Assembly: GCF_000737575.1 (NCBI RefSeq) | Contig: NZ_CP006270.1 | Span: 2,421,163-2,485,162 of the forward strand | DNA from: Synechococcus sp. KORDI-49 | Lineage (GTDB): Bacteria; Cyanobacteriota; Cyanobacteriia; PCC-6307; Cyanobiaceae | Direction of reading: 5' to 3' | Length of the DNA stretch: 64,000 nucleotides | Shown: piece by piece, positions 34,032 through 42,376 of the stretch | Layout: each line of letters begins with the position of its first letter | Numbering within the stretch: position 1 is the stretch's first letter | Made by a program: the position numbers and the translations under genes | The notes under the pieces: model-generated | What the model saw: the letters and a program-made list of their open reading frames with translations, nothing else | Database searches by the model: none | Told to the model about the DNA's origin: nothing

Positions 34032-34976
34032 TCAATAACTCATTACGCCAGCGAGGGTTTCCTCGATTGTCTTCGCCAGGTGTGGGTGCTTCTCTGCGAC
34101 CTCCTTCAGTCTCCGCCTGTAGTTGAACCGTTGCCCCTTGGATGCCGACTTCAGGTACTCCAGAGCGTTCTTCTGGATGTAGTCATTGGCATGGAGCATC
34201 CAGAACCCTTCACGCCCTTCCCGCAACTTGTTCAGGAACCCTGTGAAGGTCCCCATTGGTGCTTGAACCAGGTCTTCCAGTGAAGTCAGTTCGAACTGCT
34301 TCTTGAGGTCATCTGGTGCCCCATCCCATGTGCTTCGCAGTGCTTTTGCAAGAGCAACCGCAACGTCTTCTGATTTGTCCTTGGAACGGATGAGGCGCAG
34401 GGCAACCATCGTCTGGTCATCCCCGTACTTGGTCTTAAACCCATAGATGCCAACCAACTTCTCCAGGTCACCCTTGAATCGCTCCAAGGTTTCCTCTTCC
34501 AGTTCTGCAGGGGCAAGGATCTCCGCAACGGTTGAGAAGTCCTGAGGCAACTCCTGCACCGTGCCTTGGAAGCGGCGTGCCTTGATCCATCGGTTCAGAG
34601 CACCTTGCGATGCGTCTTTGTGAATGACCCCATCCGCTACTGCTTCATTCAGTTCCTCGTCGTCGAGGCAGTGGATCAGATGGAGGGTCGTGTAGGAGGC
34701 AGGTAGGACCTCCCCCTTCTTGTCCTTTGCCTGGATTTCGTAGAGACGGTCATCCAGACCGATCTGCAGGAGTTTCGACCAGATCTTTGATGAGTACAGG
34801 TCCTCGGCAACGCACTGGTCTCTGAGGTCTCTGAAGTCGCTTTCAGACAAGCACTCCTTGGCGGATCGCACGACCTTGCAGGTCAGGAGGATGTCGTCGA
34901 CAGATCCCTTGATGTCTGAGGTTTGCAGTTCTGCCAGGTAGGCAGCAACGTCCTTGGTCTTCTTACGAGTTGGCAT
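34032..34976 (-). CDS. 314-aa protein, unknown
   Basis: MPTRKKTKDVAAYLAELQTS start. Helical throughout; a basic stretch in the C-terminal part (RFNYRRRLKEVAEKHPHL) could touch DNA. A TTAAC repeat (34007-34031) lies just beyond its stop. Well-formed gene by codon use but no family recognised. Confidence 0.6.
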   Translation of the reverse strand: MPTRKKTKDVAAYLAELQTSDIKGSVDDILLTCKVVRSAKECLSESDFRDLRDQCVAEDLYSSKIWSKLLQIGLDDRLYEIQAKDKKGEVLPASYTTLHLIHCLDDEELNEAVADGVIHKDASQGALNRWIKARRFQGTVQELPQDFSTVAEILAPAELEEETLERFKGDLEKLVGIYGFKTKYGDDQTMVALRLIRSKDKSEDVAVALAKALRSTWDGAPDDLKKQFELTSLEDLVQAPMGTFTGFLNKLREGREGFWMLHANDYIQKNALEYLKSASKGQRFNYRRRLKEVAEKHPHLAKTIEETLAGVMSY

Positions 34977-35102
34977 CAGACCCCTCAGACCCCCTCATTG
35001 AACCGCACGACTTCTCCGTTTGGAGAGTCGTACATCGAATTTGGTAAGCAGTTTCCAAAAAGTCGTGTGATCAGCAGGGTTTTCAGCAATTTTTTCGTCA
35101 AG

Positions 35103-35387
35103 TCAAGGATTCTCCGAACCAGTTCTGGAGGGTGTTGGTCGTATCAATGGTTCGTACAGGATGCCCTTCTCATAGGGACTGACGAACGTTCTGCCCGTCA
35201 CCCTTTCAAGTTCCTCCACACCGCCTTCCCAGTAGGTCTCTTCATCGGGTTGAAAGTTGAGGACCCCATTGGTCTCCTCGTAGCAACGCAGGGTTCTTGT
35301 CCCCCTCCAACCGCAAGGCGAAAGGGTGTCTGCTTGTGCATCAGAGGCAAGAAGCACCAGGAACGACAGCAGGGCAACTCTCAGCAA
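35103..35387 (-). CDS. small secreted protein
   Basis: About 94 aa from TTG 35387, giving signal peptide MLRVALLSFLVLLASDAQA then DTLSPCGWRGTRTLRCYEET. The start overlaps the preceding gene's stop, so translation is coupled. Two cysteines could pair. Function unknown. Confidence 0.6.
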   Translation of the reverse strand: MLRVALLSFLVLLASDAQADTLSPCGWRGTRTLRCYEETNGVLNFQPDEETYWEGGVEELERVTGRTFVSPYEKGILYEPLIRPTPSRTGSENP

Positions 35388-35878
35388 GTTGCTCTCCCAA
35401 CCAGAGAACCCGCGACTGCGCCGATCGTTGTGCCGAGGATTGTCTTGTTGGACTTGCGTCCTCCCACTGCGTAGCGACCAGCAACTCCACCCAGGATTCC
35501 GCCTAATCCCATTCGGACAAGTTTTCCTCCGCATTCAGGTGCGGGGGGCGAGTTGTTGACCACGACTGGTTGCCCTCCTCCTCCTTGGTGCTGGGGATAG
35601 GGAACAGGGACTGGATATGGGTAACCAGCAGGAGGGTGCCCGTAGTGATGCTCCGCATGTGCCGTCGTGTATCCATCGGGGGCGCAGTCGATGCGACGCC
35701 GCTTGGTTCGAACCTCCCCCTGTTCGTAGCGCCCATTGGCATTGATCCGCCCAGGGACATATGTCTCCGTGTGCCTGTAAGAGCGACAGGTTTCAAAGGT
35801 GTTCTGGTGTTGGGCACCTGCAGGCAAAGGAAATGCCATGAGGACCGCCACCAGAACAGGAAGTGAGTGCTTCTCCAT
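35381..35878 (-). CDS. secreted glycine-zipper protein
   Basis: 165 aa. Signal peptide MEKHSLPVLVAVLMAFPLPA + GAQ, a proline/histidine-rich middle (PPAGYPYPVPVPYPQHQGGG), then glycine-zipper segments LGGILGGVAGRYAVGGRKSN and ILGTTIGAVAGSLVGRA like the 17-kDa surface-antigen/Rick_17kDa family. Probably envelope associated. Function unknown. Confidence 0.65.
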   Translation of the reverse strand: MEKHSLPVLVAVLMAFPLPAGAQHQNTFETCRSYRHTETYVPGRINANGRYEQGEVRTKRRRIDCAPDGYTTAHAEHHYGHPPAGYPYPVPVPYPQHQGGGGQPVVVNNSPPAPECGGKLVRMGLGGILGGVAGRYAVGGRKSNKTILGTTIGAVAGSLVGRATC

Positions 35879-36216
35879 GGAGTTGGGTTTGCTTCTGCCG
35901 AAACCCTATGACCCTCTCTGCGTTAAGACAACGATTTCTCCGCAAAAGGGTTGTAGTTCCAACAGGAAGATCAACCTGACCCCCTCAACGGGCAAAAAAC
36001 GTGCATTTCTATTTGCAGAGAAGGTCATATGCCCTGTGACTACAACTGCAATTACTGCTTTTTGCGATAGACCATGACCCTCTCTGCGCGGAGATAGTCG
36101 TAGAGAGTGGACAGTCGAGAGAACCGTCTACCTATTACCCTCTCCGCACGGAGAAGGTCCTATAAAGGGTACAGATCGGGGGAGGCATACGACCCTCTCC
36201 GCACTACCTACCCACC
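35879..36216. other. 338-bp regulatory stretch with operator copies
   Basis: No gene. Contains full operators TCTCTGCGCGGAGA (36081-36094) and TCTCCGCACGGAGA (36141-36154), partial ones near 35909, 35934, 36014 and 36190, and the -10 box TATAAA at 36161-36166. Confidence 0.75.
36076..36166 (+). promoter_or_regulatory. operator pair and promoter for the 36217 genes
   Basis: Operators centred at 36087.5 and 36147.5 (60 bp apart), with TATAAA starting 13.5 bp past the second centre. The second operator covers where a -35 box would lie, as in the other three promoters of this set. Confidence 0.75.
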
Positions 36217-36339
36217 ATGCCCCGCACCAAAAACCGCAAGGAACTCTCCCCCGCCCAACTGGCAACCCTCATGAAGACCGCAGAACTGCGGGTGAAGGGC
36301 AAAACCAGCACCTGTGACCTCTTCGCCAAATCCCGCTGA
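36217..36339 (+). CDS. 40-aa basic protein
   Basis: MPRTKNRKELSPAQLATLMK start; ends DLFAKSR. First gene after the 36161 promoter. Small, basic, possibly nucleic-acid binding. Unrecognised. Confidence 0.45.
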   Translation: MPRTKNRKELSPAQLATLMKTAELRVKGKTSTCDLFAKSR

Positions 36340-36344
36340 GAACC

Positions 36345-36581
36345 ATGAGCACCTTCAACGGATGGGCGAACCACGCCACCTGGAACATCGCCCTTTGGAT
36401 GGGCAACGAAGAATCACTGACCGTCCTTGCCCGCCGCATTGCCCGTGGCGGTGGCAACTACAAGGACCTTGCTGATGTCCTCCTCCATTCCTTCGGGAAG
36501 GTTCAGACCCCAGACGGCGTCTCCTTCATGGATCCCGCTCTGGATATCGCTGCCCTCAACGAATGCATGGAGGACCTCTGA
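36345..36581 (+). CDS. small phage-type protein (DUF7249-like)
   Basis: 78 aa. MSTFNGWANHATWNIALWMG contains the NGWxNxATWNxALW motif of a small family common in phages and satellites. Six bases follow the previous stop. Function unknown. Confidence 0.6.
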   Translation: MSTFNGWANHATWNIALWMGNEESLTVLARRIARGGGNYKDLADVLLHSFGKVQTPDGVSFMDPALDIAALNECMEDL

Positions 36582-36583
36582 CC

Positions 36584-36916
36584 ATGCTTCGTTTCTTCCG
36601 CGATCTGTGGTGGGCACTCACCTCTGACGAAAAGCACCCGCCATCCGTTCAGGAGGTTGCTTGTCAGCAGGGTTCCCTACCTCCCAAAGAGTCCCTGACC
36701 ATTCAGGAATACGCACTGCTCCGTCCCTTCTACGAGGCACAGAAGGAGCACTCTGAACCCAAGACCTGGGGGCAACTCAGGAAGGAGGGGTTCGAACCAA
36801 TCGAAAAGGACGCAATGGACCTCCAGTCCGTTTGCACCCTCTGGAACAGGGAATACATCGACACCCCCCTGGACTACGAGGAGGCAATGAACAGATGCCA
36901 GCAAGAGGCAACATAA
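36584..36916 (+). CDS. 110-aa protein, unknown
   Basis: Starts MLRFFRDLWWALTSDEKHPP two bases after the previous stop; N-terminal amphipathic helix, rest acidic (EHSEPKTWGQLRKEGFEPIE). Third gene of the 36217 set. Unrecognised. Confidence 0.55.
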   Translation: MLRFFRDLWWALTSDEKHPPSVQEVACQQGSLPPKESLTIQEYALLRPFYEAQKEHSEPKTWGQLRKEGFEPIEKDAMDLQSVCTLWNREYIDTPLDYEEAMNRCQQEAT

Positions 36917-36918
36917 GC

Positions 36919-36999
36919 GACCTTCTCCGCAAGGCGATGTCGTCCCTTTGTTACGGTTTGTTGATACTGCTTTCTCCGCGCGGAGAAAGTCGTTAGACT
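36919..36999 (+). promoter_or_regulatory. paired-operator promoter F
   Basis: Upstream operator 36919-36942 (GACCTTCTCCGC-type), then perfect palindrome CTTTCTCCGCGCGGAGAAAG (36970-36989; centre 36979.5) and -10 TAGACT (36994-36999). Centres are about 49 bp apart. Drives the 52-aa gene at 37057. See the operator finding. Confidence 0.8.
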
Positions 37000-37056
37000 T
37001 TAGGCAAGAGCAAAGGGGGCGGAACCGATGCCCCACCAACCACTTCTTCTTCACCT

Positions 37057-37215
37057 ATGACCAACCGCTATCCCCGCCCACGCCGTCCCTACAACCGCCA
37101 GGACTGGAACCAGGGCGGACGCCGCATCGACTATTCGGAGAACTACAACCCCTCCAAGGGCACCTACTTCAAGGGTGTGTACGACGAAGACGGCAACTAC
37201 GCAGACCTCGACTGA
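37057..37215 (+). CDS. 52-aa protein sharing the tail of the 208-aa protein
   Basis: MTNRYPRPRRPYNRQDWNQG start, then GGRRIDYSENYNPSKGTYFK and GVYDEDGNYADLD to the end. The last 32 residues match the end of the 208-aa capsid-targeting-like protein (GGR, NYNPSK, F-basic-GV, DG-YADLD) with the same terminus. N-terminus basic and Tyr/Pro-rich. A self-standing copy of a tail module; role unknown. Confidence 0.7.
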   Translation: MTNRYPRPRRPYNRQDWNQGGRRIDYSENYNPSKGTYFKGVYDEDGNYADLD

Positions 37216-37320
37216 GTTCTGGGCACTTCTTTGAGTATTCCCGAGGGACAGATTCCACACCTTGGGAATTACTCACCTCCAAAGCGTCCCAATGGCATAA
37301 GCACTCGCAACCAACTGACC

Positions 37321-37593
37321 ATGACCCTCTCTGTTGATCGCCTTCCCCGTCAGGAGTTCCTTCGCATCTGCATCGACGAGGTGTTGACCCGCTTCGCTGA
37401 GGACTTCTGCCTGGGTAGCGGGTATGCCTACGACGTGATGGTCCTGATCGCAGAGACCAATGACCAATTGCGTTCTATGGGACTTCCCTTTTACCGCTGG
37501 GGTGTTTCCTCCCTGTCTGATCGCCATCGGGAACTGGTGCGACTGACTGACCAGGTCATCGATGCCTGCAACGACATCCAAGAGGTTGTCTGA
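37321..37593 (+). CDS. 90-aa helical protein
   Basis: MTLSVDRLPRQEFLRICIDE, then helices RFAEDFCLGSGYAYDVMVLI and VRLTDQVIDACNDIQEVV. Stop at 37593 lies next to operator G1. Unrecognised. Confidence 0.55.
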   Translation: MTLSVDRLPRQEFLRICIDEVLTRFAEDFCLGSGYAYDVMVLIAETNDQLRSMGLPFYRWGVSSLSDRHRELVRLTDQVIDACNDIQEVV

Positions 37594-37596
37594 TGA

Positions 37597-37677
37597 GACC
37601 TTCTCCGTGGCGAGAGGTCATGGAATTGTTTCGATTTGTTGACACGACCCTCTCCGCACAGAGAAAGTCGTTATACT
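37597..37677 (+). promoter_or_regulatory. paired-operator promoter G
   Basis: Operators at 37597-37619 and 37646-37669 (TCTCCGCACAGAGA, centre 37657.5), -10 TATACT at 37672-37677. Centre-to-centre about 49 bp. A TTGACA at 37639 is 27 bp from the -10 box, too far for a sigma-70 -35 element. Confidence 0.8.
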
Positions 37678-37711
37678 AAGGACATCAAGCGAGGGCAGGA
37701 CCCTCAAAGCA

Positions 37712-37739
37712 CTGACGACACCAGACCGTCACTAAACCC
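37712..37739 (+). promoter_or_regulatory. leader element L1
   Basis: CTGACGACACCAGACCGTCA then CTAAACCC. TGACG/CGTCA can pair over a nine-base loop. Ends 49 bases before ATG 37789. Other copies: 38602, 45252, 45979. Confidence 0.75.
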
Positions 37740-37788
37740 AACGCGAACAGCGAACTGGTTCTCGATCCACCTACTACCGCTCAAACCA

Positions 37789-37935
37789 ATGCTGGTACTG
37801 AATCAAACCGAGAACACAACCGAAGAGACCACCTACGCCGAAACAGAGTTCACCCTGGGCGACCTGGTGGGTTTCAGCGACGTCATGCGTCAACTGGAAG
37901 GTCTGAGTGCTTACAAGAAAGAAATTAATAACTGA
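37789..37935 (+). CDS. 48-aa acidic protein
   Basis: MLVLNQTENTTEETTYAETE start; ends LEGLSAYKKEINN. Begins 49 bases after leader element L1 downstream of promoter G. Acidic and helical C-terminus. Unrecognised. Confidence 0.45.
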   Translation: MLVLNQTENTTEETTYAETEFTLGDLVGFSDVMRQLEGLSAYKKEINN

Positions 37936-37971
37936 TTACTGCCTGAACCGATCACTCACTTCTTCATCCAC

Positions 37972-38076
37972 ATGATCAGAACAGTCATCCGTCATGCCAA
38001 GCGTGCTGCCCGTGGTGGACGCAAAGTTCCCACTCCGACTCAAATTCGGAATGCAAGGGCAAGAAAGAAAAGGTAG
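37972..38076 (+). CDS. 34-aa strongly basic peptide
   Basis: MIRTVIRHAKRAARGGRKVP start, ends RARKKR. About 13 Arg/Lys in 34 residues. May be a nucleic-acid-binding peptide, or chance. No clear ribosome-binding site. Confidence 0.3.
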   Translation: MIRTVIRHAKRAARGGRKVPTPTQIRNARARKKR

Positions 38077-38125
38077 AGAAAGAATTTGAACTGAAGAACG
38101 AAACCTCACTTTATCCACTCCAACA

Positions 38126-38416
38126 ATGTTCGATTCAGACTTCATTTCCATCGCCACAAAGGGCAATGAATCCTTCTACATTGAAGACGGTGAATTCATT
38201 CTGATTACAGCAGTAATTGTTGATCTTAGGAAAAGATCAATCTATATGCTATTGGCAGGCGATGCTGGTGAAATTAATTGGGAATTTACTGACTTTTCGA
38301 ATTCATCTGAGTTTATGCAACTGCATAACCTGATTAAGGAAGGTGTGTGGGAAGGTGTTGTGTTTTACACCGATCCATCTGGGTTCATCGATTGGCGTGA
38401 GACTGCTGAGGTATGA
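38126..38416 (+). CDS. 96-aa protein, unknown
   Basis: MFDSDFISIATKGNESFYIE, strand-rich (EFILITAVIVDLRKRSIYML) with conserved-looking WEFTDFSNSSEF. Overlaps the next gene by ATGA. Small immunity-like fold possible; unrecognised. Confidence 0.5.
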   Translation: MFDSDFISIATKGNESFYIEDGEFILITAVIVDLRKRSIYMLLAGDAGEINWEFTDFSNSSEFMQLHNLIKEGVWEGVVFYTDPSGFIDWRETAEV

Positions 38417-38589
38417 GAAGACCAGACTTCCCTTTCCCTCATATCGTTCTTGAGGATCGAAAAGAGGTTTGGATTCGTATCGATAGCAGTATTACGGCAA
38501 TGGGCATACCTGCGCTGATGCAGCAGTTCTTCCCTGGTTATACGGGGCATATTGCATCTGAAGACTATTTCAAGAAGTTGACCAAATAA
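38413..38589 (+). CDS. 58-aa protein, unknown
   Basis: MRRPDFPFPHIVLEDRKEVW start overlaps previous stop. Ends GHIASEDYFKKLTK. Followed by leader element L2. Unrecognised. Confidence 0.5.
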   Translation: MRRPDFPFPHIVLEDRKEVWIRIDSSITAMGIPALMQQFFPGYTGHIASEDYFKKLTK

Positions 38590-38601
38590 GAGTATCGATT
38601 T

Positions 38602-38633
38602 ACCGACGATCAACTCAGACCGTCGCTAAACCC
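38602..38633 (+). promoter_or_regulatory. leader element L2
   Basis: ACCGACGATCAACTCAGACC then GTCGCTAAACCC: a variant of L1 with a longer loop. Ends 44 bases before ATG 38678. Confidence 0.7.
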
Positions 38634-38677
38634 GCTTCGTGAGAAGTGCTGAGAAATCAACCTATTCATTTTTTCAG

Positions 38678-38980
38678 ATGACAACCGCAACACAGACCTA
38701 CAAGGCAGAGACTTTTATTAGGCAGGGTGAGGAAGAGTTCCGTTGTGGATGGGACTTTACAGGACCTTGTGATGAGGCAAGTGCAATCACTCACCTGTCT
38801 GAAATCCTGTCAGAGGCAGCAATGGGTGAAGGAACCTTTGAGGATGAGAACGAGGATGACTTCAATTTTTATGGAATGACTCCTAAGGAGTTCGCAACCT
38901 TAATCGTCAAGGACGAAGAAGCAGCAAAGGAGATGTATGGAACCACATGGGAAATCTGTCCTGGCGAACGCTGCGATTGA
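38678..38980 (+). CDS. 100-aa acidic protein
   Basis: MTTATQTYKAETFIRQGEEE, middle FRCGWDFTGPCDEASAITHL, end EMYGTTWEICPGERCD. Four cysteines, very acidic. Start chosen behind a poly-T/CAG leader after L2. Unrecognised. Confidence 0.55.
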   Translation: MTTATQTYKAETFIRQGEEEFRCGWDFTGPCDEASAITHLSEILSEAAMGEGTFEDENEDDFNFYGMTPKEFATLIVKDEEAAKEMYGTTWEICPGERCD

Positions 38981-38983
38981 AGA

Positions 38984-39307
38984 ATGACCGCAACTTGTAC
39001 TCAGTGGGACTTTTGCGTAGTTCCAGAAGATGATGAGTGGAACCTCGACAGTCACATTGAATTGCTATCAAGCAATGGACTATCAGGCGAGAACCTGAAA
39101 AACCAGACCATTGCTTCTCTCTTCTCATTCATGATGCGAGAGCATCACTTCCAACAACTCATGGAATGTGAGATGGCAGCAACGGAATCAGAGATACAGG
39201 AAAGGACAAGAGAATATGTGGAGTGCATGAAAGATATGTGGGATTACTTCCAGCAAGTCTATTTGCCCCACTACCAGATTGATCCAGGCAACTACAACCC
39301 ATTATGA
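38984..39307 (+). CDS. 107-aa acidic protein
   Basis: MTATCTQWDFCVVPEDDEWN start three bases after the previous stop; ends YQIDPGNYNPL, and overlaps the next start by four bases (ATGA). Helical with many Glu/Met residues. Unrecognised. Confidence 0.55.
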   Translation: MTATCTQWDFCVVPEDDEWNLDSHIELLSSNGLSGENLKNQTIASLFSFMMREHHFQQLMECEMAATESEIQERTREYVECMKDMWDYFQQVYLPHYQIDPGNYNPL

Positions 39308-39555
39308 GTGAAGCAAAAATCAGGGTTCGGGACTTCGTGTCCGACCCAGTAACACCTAAAGAAATAATCGGAAGATTTTGGGACAAAGTTTATTACATGA
39401 TTGATATTGATGAAATTGTGTATGACTTGATTTCTGACTACGACATTGCAATGGATGAGCAGAAAATTGAAGGTTGGTATATGGAGGAAGACACCGATGA
39501 AAAGGATAGTCTTCGTGACCAAGTGCTCACCCAAATGGGATGTGAATTTCACTGA
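39304..39555 (+). CDS. 83-aa acidic protein
   Basis: MSEAKIRVRDFVSDPVTPKE; acidic second half (MDEQKIEGWYMEEDTDEKDS). Overlaps both neighbours (ATGA and TGATG). Unrecognised. Confidence 0.55.
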   Translation: MSEAKIRVRDFVSDPVTPKEIIGRFWDKVYYMIDIDEIVYDLISDYDIAMDEQKIEGWYMEEDTDEKDSLRDQVLTQMGCEFH

Positions 39556-39785
39556 TGATCATGGAAACGCCTACTGAAAATGAGAAGCAAACTGCTTATT
39601 ATTATGCTGAAGAGATTTGCCGTGCCATTTCTTCGCAGAGAATGAAACCTGCATATAGATTTTATGAGGACTTGTGTGCAGCATCTGGTTTGACCCATGA
39701 AGACCAGGAATGGTGCGAAGAGGTCTTTGATGAAGTGGCACAGATCTATAAGTTATTCCCAGACTACTTTGAATACAAATCATAG
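39555..39785 (+). CDS. 76-aa helical protein
   Basis: Start ATG 39555 overlaps the previous stop (a second ATG is at 39561). METPTENEKQTAYYYAEEIC then acidic helices to LFPDYFEYKS. Unrecognised. Confidence 0.55.
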   Translation: MIMETPTENEKQTAYYYAEEICRAISSQRMKPAYRFYEDLCAASGLTHEDQEWCEEVFDEVAQIYKLFPDYFEYKS

Positions 39786-39791
39786 AACCAG

Positions 39792-39980
39792 ATGACTCCT
39801 GACCTGCTTGCAAAAATGGAGGAAGACTTAGTTCTTTGTCTTGACCAGAACTGTCTTCCTGACGAGATAGAACACTATCTTCTTAACCATCCTCTCTATG
39901 ACGACTCGGGAGAGGAAATTGAGATCTTGACTGAGGACTTTAACTGGAAGGTCACCTTGACTCTTTCCTATAACCCATAG
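39792..39980 (+). CDS. 62-aa acidic protein
   Basis: MTPDLLAKMEEDLVLCLDQN; ends DFNWKVTLTLSYNP. Six bases after the previous stop. Unrecognised. Confidence 0.5.
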   Translation: MTPDLLAKMEEDLVLCLDQNCLPDEIEHYLLNHPLYDDSGEEIEILTEDFNWKVTLTLSYNP

Positions 39981-39995
39981 ACCAAAGAAGAACAG

Positions 39996-40229
39996 ATGGA
40001 CGCTATTTACGGAACTAAGGAACACCAGGACCTCGTGATGCAGGTTCTGGATTCGGAGCATACCAATTACTTCGACAAGTTGGAGTGCTATGCCTCCACG
40101 TATTTCAGGACGAAAGATCCTGAGAATTTCCCTCAGCGCATTGAGGATAAAGATCTTGAGGTCTTCACGGACAAGATACGTATTGCGGCAGCAAAGTACT
40201 TGGAGATGAAGTGGGGACTGCCCAAATAA
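39996..40229 (+). CDS. 77-aa helical protein
   Basis: MDAIYGTKEHQDLVMQVLDS, ends AAAKYLEMKWGLPK. Followed by a TTAAC repeat (40231-40248), like several cluster borders here. Unrecognised. Confidence 0.5.
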   Translation: MDAIYGTKEHQDLVMQVLDSEHTNYFDKLECYASTYFRTKDPENFPQRIEDKDLEVFTDKIRIAAAKYLEMKWGLPK

Positions 40230-40263
40230 CACATTAACAAATTAACAGCGCCTAATCGTAGAA

Positions 40264-40413
40264 ATGAAACCTGCAAAAGTATTGAAGCGCCTTTTGGTGC
40301 TTAGAAATCTCTGGCGTGCAAACAACCTTTGTTTGTTGCCTGAAGACCAGGAGGAGTACGACAACCTCCTCACACTTCGACGCGAGCGCGTTCTGCTGAT
40401 ATCAAACGGATGA
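40264..40413 (+). CDS. 49-aa protein
   Basis: MKPAKVLKRLLVLRNLWRAN; leucine- and arginine-rich. ATGATG overlaps the next start. Unrecognised. Confidence 0.45.
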   Translation: MKPAKVLKRLLVLRNLWRANNLCLLPEDQEEYDNLLTLRRERVLLISNG

Positions 40414-40580
40414 TGGAAACCATATTTGACGACTACTGCGATCAGGCAAATGAACTGCTTGAACTGACGGAGGACATGGTGTCCTTCTACTGCTCTGAAT
40501 ACGCCGTCTCAGGACAACGTGCCTGGGACATGCTTCGGGGAATGTCCGAGGCAAAACTTGACCAATACCCTGATTACTAA
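40410..40580 (+). CDS. 56-aa acidic protein
   Basis: MMETIFDDYCDQANELLELT; ends KLDQYPDY. Overlaps the 49-aa gene (ATGA) and its TAA overlaps the next ATG (TAATG). Unrecognised. Confidence 0.5.
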   Translation: MMETIFDDYCDQANELLELTEDMVSFYCSEYAVSGQRAWDMLRGMSEAKLDQYPDY

Positions 40581-41176
40581 TGTCTGTCCTGAATGGTGCG
40601 CGGGTCCTTTCCCTTTCATTCCATTCAGGGACTACCAAACAACCCGAACTCTCTGCCTCCACCCTCAAGCGTGAGGTTGAGAAGTTCTGGATTCAGACCC
40701 ACATTCCCTTTGACCCTGAAAAATCCCTTGTTCATCCCCTTCAGTTTCTACAAAACAAGTGTGACGCTGTTGTGGGTGTTGCAGGGTATTTCCTAATTAA
40801 GGACCTGTTCCTATCCAGTGACCTAACAGACCAAAAACTCATTACCCAAAAGTTTGAGCACACCCTTCAAGGCACTTGCCATGGAGGGTCAGGTTCGTCT
40901 CATGAACTTGTCATTGATCAGGTGGTGAAGGTCTTAAATCCATCCCTTGGACGGGTCCATCGTGACCTCAGAGTCAAACTTGATCGATTTCTAAAATTAG
41001 AGGAGGCATACAACCAGGAACTGAAAGAAAGCAACAACCAAACCACCAAATCATTAGTCCAAATATTTGAACAGATAGAACAAGTCAGAAAGGACTTGTA
41101 TGCGCTAAATCAACTTCGCTTTCAACGTGATATGTATCGACGCGAAATAAGGCAACTCAAATATTCTGACTTCTAA
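40580..41176 (+). CDS. 198-aa helical protein
   Basis: MSVLNGARVLSLSFHSGTTK start coupled (TAATG). The second half is coiled-coil-like (LKLEEAYNQELKESNNQTTK, FEQIEQVRKDLYALNQLRFQ). A TTAAC repeat follows at 41177-41200. Unrecognised. Confidence 0.55.
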   Translation: MSVLNGARVLSLSFHSGTTKQPELSASTLKREVEKFWIQTHIPFDPEKSLVHPLQFLQNKCDAVVGVAGYFLIKDLFLSSDLTDQKLITQKFEHTLQGTCHGGSGSSHELVIDQVVKVLNPSLGRVHRDLRVKLDRFLKLEEAYNQELKESNNQTTKSLVQIFEQIEQVRKDLYALNQLRFQRDMYRREIRQLKYSDF

Positions 41177-41212
41177 CTGTTAATTCGTTAATCTGTTATT
41201 TACTTATTGAAT

Positions 41213-41953
41213 ATGGCAAATCATTGCTCAAATTATCTTTCTTTCACAGGTCTCTCAGTTGACCAATGGATGGAGGTTGTAGATGCCTGTGTGGCAGGAG
41301 AGCAGAAGGTGGGAGGTTTCCTCACGACCCTTTTCCCCGAACCCGACTACACGGTGACTCCCGTCCCCCACAAGTTTCCAGAGACTCATGCTGCTTTCCA
41401 CGCCAAGACCGAAGAAGAGAAGCAGGAGATCCTGCAGAACGAACCCACCATTCGTGAGAACTCCTGGTGGGACTGGCGCAACTTGAACTGGGGCACCAGG
41501 TGGATTGATTACGAGGGGCACGGATTGGACTTCCCCACGGAACCCAGCACTGACTTCGACATCCCCTTCGAGAGTGCATGGTCACCCCTCAACGAGCACT
41601 GCATGGAGGTGCTCTCCAAGAAGTTCCCTGGGGTCCTCTTGACCCTCCATTACGACGAGTGTGGAGAAGACTTCTGCGGGGTCACCGTCGCCAAAGACGG
41701 AGTGGTCCTGGACTACTGCACCGAGATCAGCAAGTTGAGAGAGACCTGGGCAAAGGAGAACCACCCAGGTCTCTGGGAAGAGGCAGAGAACCCTGAGGAC
41801 GAGGACGCCGTGGATGAATTGGAAGACCTCTGGAGCGATGAGTGGGACATGGTCATGGATGGACACCTCGACAAGATCCAAGAAGACCTGATCCTCCAGG
41901 TCACGAAGCAGACCTCTGGAACGACCACGACCGAACTGGTGGGGCAGAAGTAA
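41213..41953 (+). CDS. YubB-like/DUF1281 ferredoxin-like-fold protein
   Basis: 246 aa from ATG 41213. MANHCSNYLSFTG at the start and WWDWRNLNWGTRWIDYEG (about 84-101) are the hallmark patterns of the DUF1281/YubB family found on plasmids and phages. The C-terminal half is acidic. Function of the family is unknown. Its stop overlaps the next start (TAATG). Confidence 0.7.
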   Translation: MANHCSNYLSFTGLSVDQWMEVVDACVAGEQKVGGFLTTLFPEPDYTVTPVPHKFPETHAAFHAKTEEEKQEILQNEPTIRENSWWDWRNLNWGTRWIDYEGHGLDFPTEPSTDFDIPFESAWSPLNEHCMEVLSKKFPGVLLTLHYDECGEDFCGVTVAKDGVVLDYCTEISKLRETWAKENHPGLWEEAENPEDEDAVDELEDLWSDEWDMVMDGHLDKIQEDLILQVTKQTSGTTTTELVGQK

Positions 41954-42348
41954 TGCGCATCTACCGAAACGAGCACGCCGAAGCGTTTGCCAAGAAGGAG
42001 CGGAAGTATTCCGATCTTGTCTGGTATTCCCGCTCCCGCCCCAAGGAAGACACCGATTACTGGGACAAAGTCCCCGATCACATCCGTGAGGGTGCCTTCA
42101 ATGCTCAGGCAAGGGTCCAAGAGATCTATCCAGATGAGGTAGCGAAACTCAATGGGGAGTTGCCGCCGAGGTGCAATGCAGAGGAGATGTCCGAAGAACT
42201 GCGGGCACAACTCACCGAAGCACTGATCAACTCGGATTGGGAGAACGGGTTCAACAGCGGGTGCCTTGCTGCCTTCCGCTATGTCCACACCGCCCTCCAA
42301 GAAGACCTTGGAACTGCTGAACAGGAGTTCCCCTCACTGCACACCTGA
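41953..42348 (+). CDS. 131-aa protein, unknown
   Basis: MRIYRNEHAEAFAKKERKYS; middle KVPDHIREGAFNAQARVQEI; ends TAEQEFPSLHT. Helix-rich, coupled to the YubB-like gene. Unrecognised. Confidence 0.55.
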   Translation: MRIYRNEHAEAFAKKERKYSDLVWYSRSRPKEDTDYWDKVPDHIREGAFNAQARVQEIYPDEVAKLNGELPPRCNAEEMSEELRAQLTEALINSDWENGFNSGCLAAFRYVHTALQEDLGTAEQEFPSLHT

Positions 42349-42376
42349 CCGCAGGACAGGAGATCCCAAAGCACAC

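Noticed and set aside
37639-37644. TTGACA as the -35 box of promoter G
   Set aside because: It is 27 bp from the -10 box and the word is changed in promoter H, while the operator is conserved.
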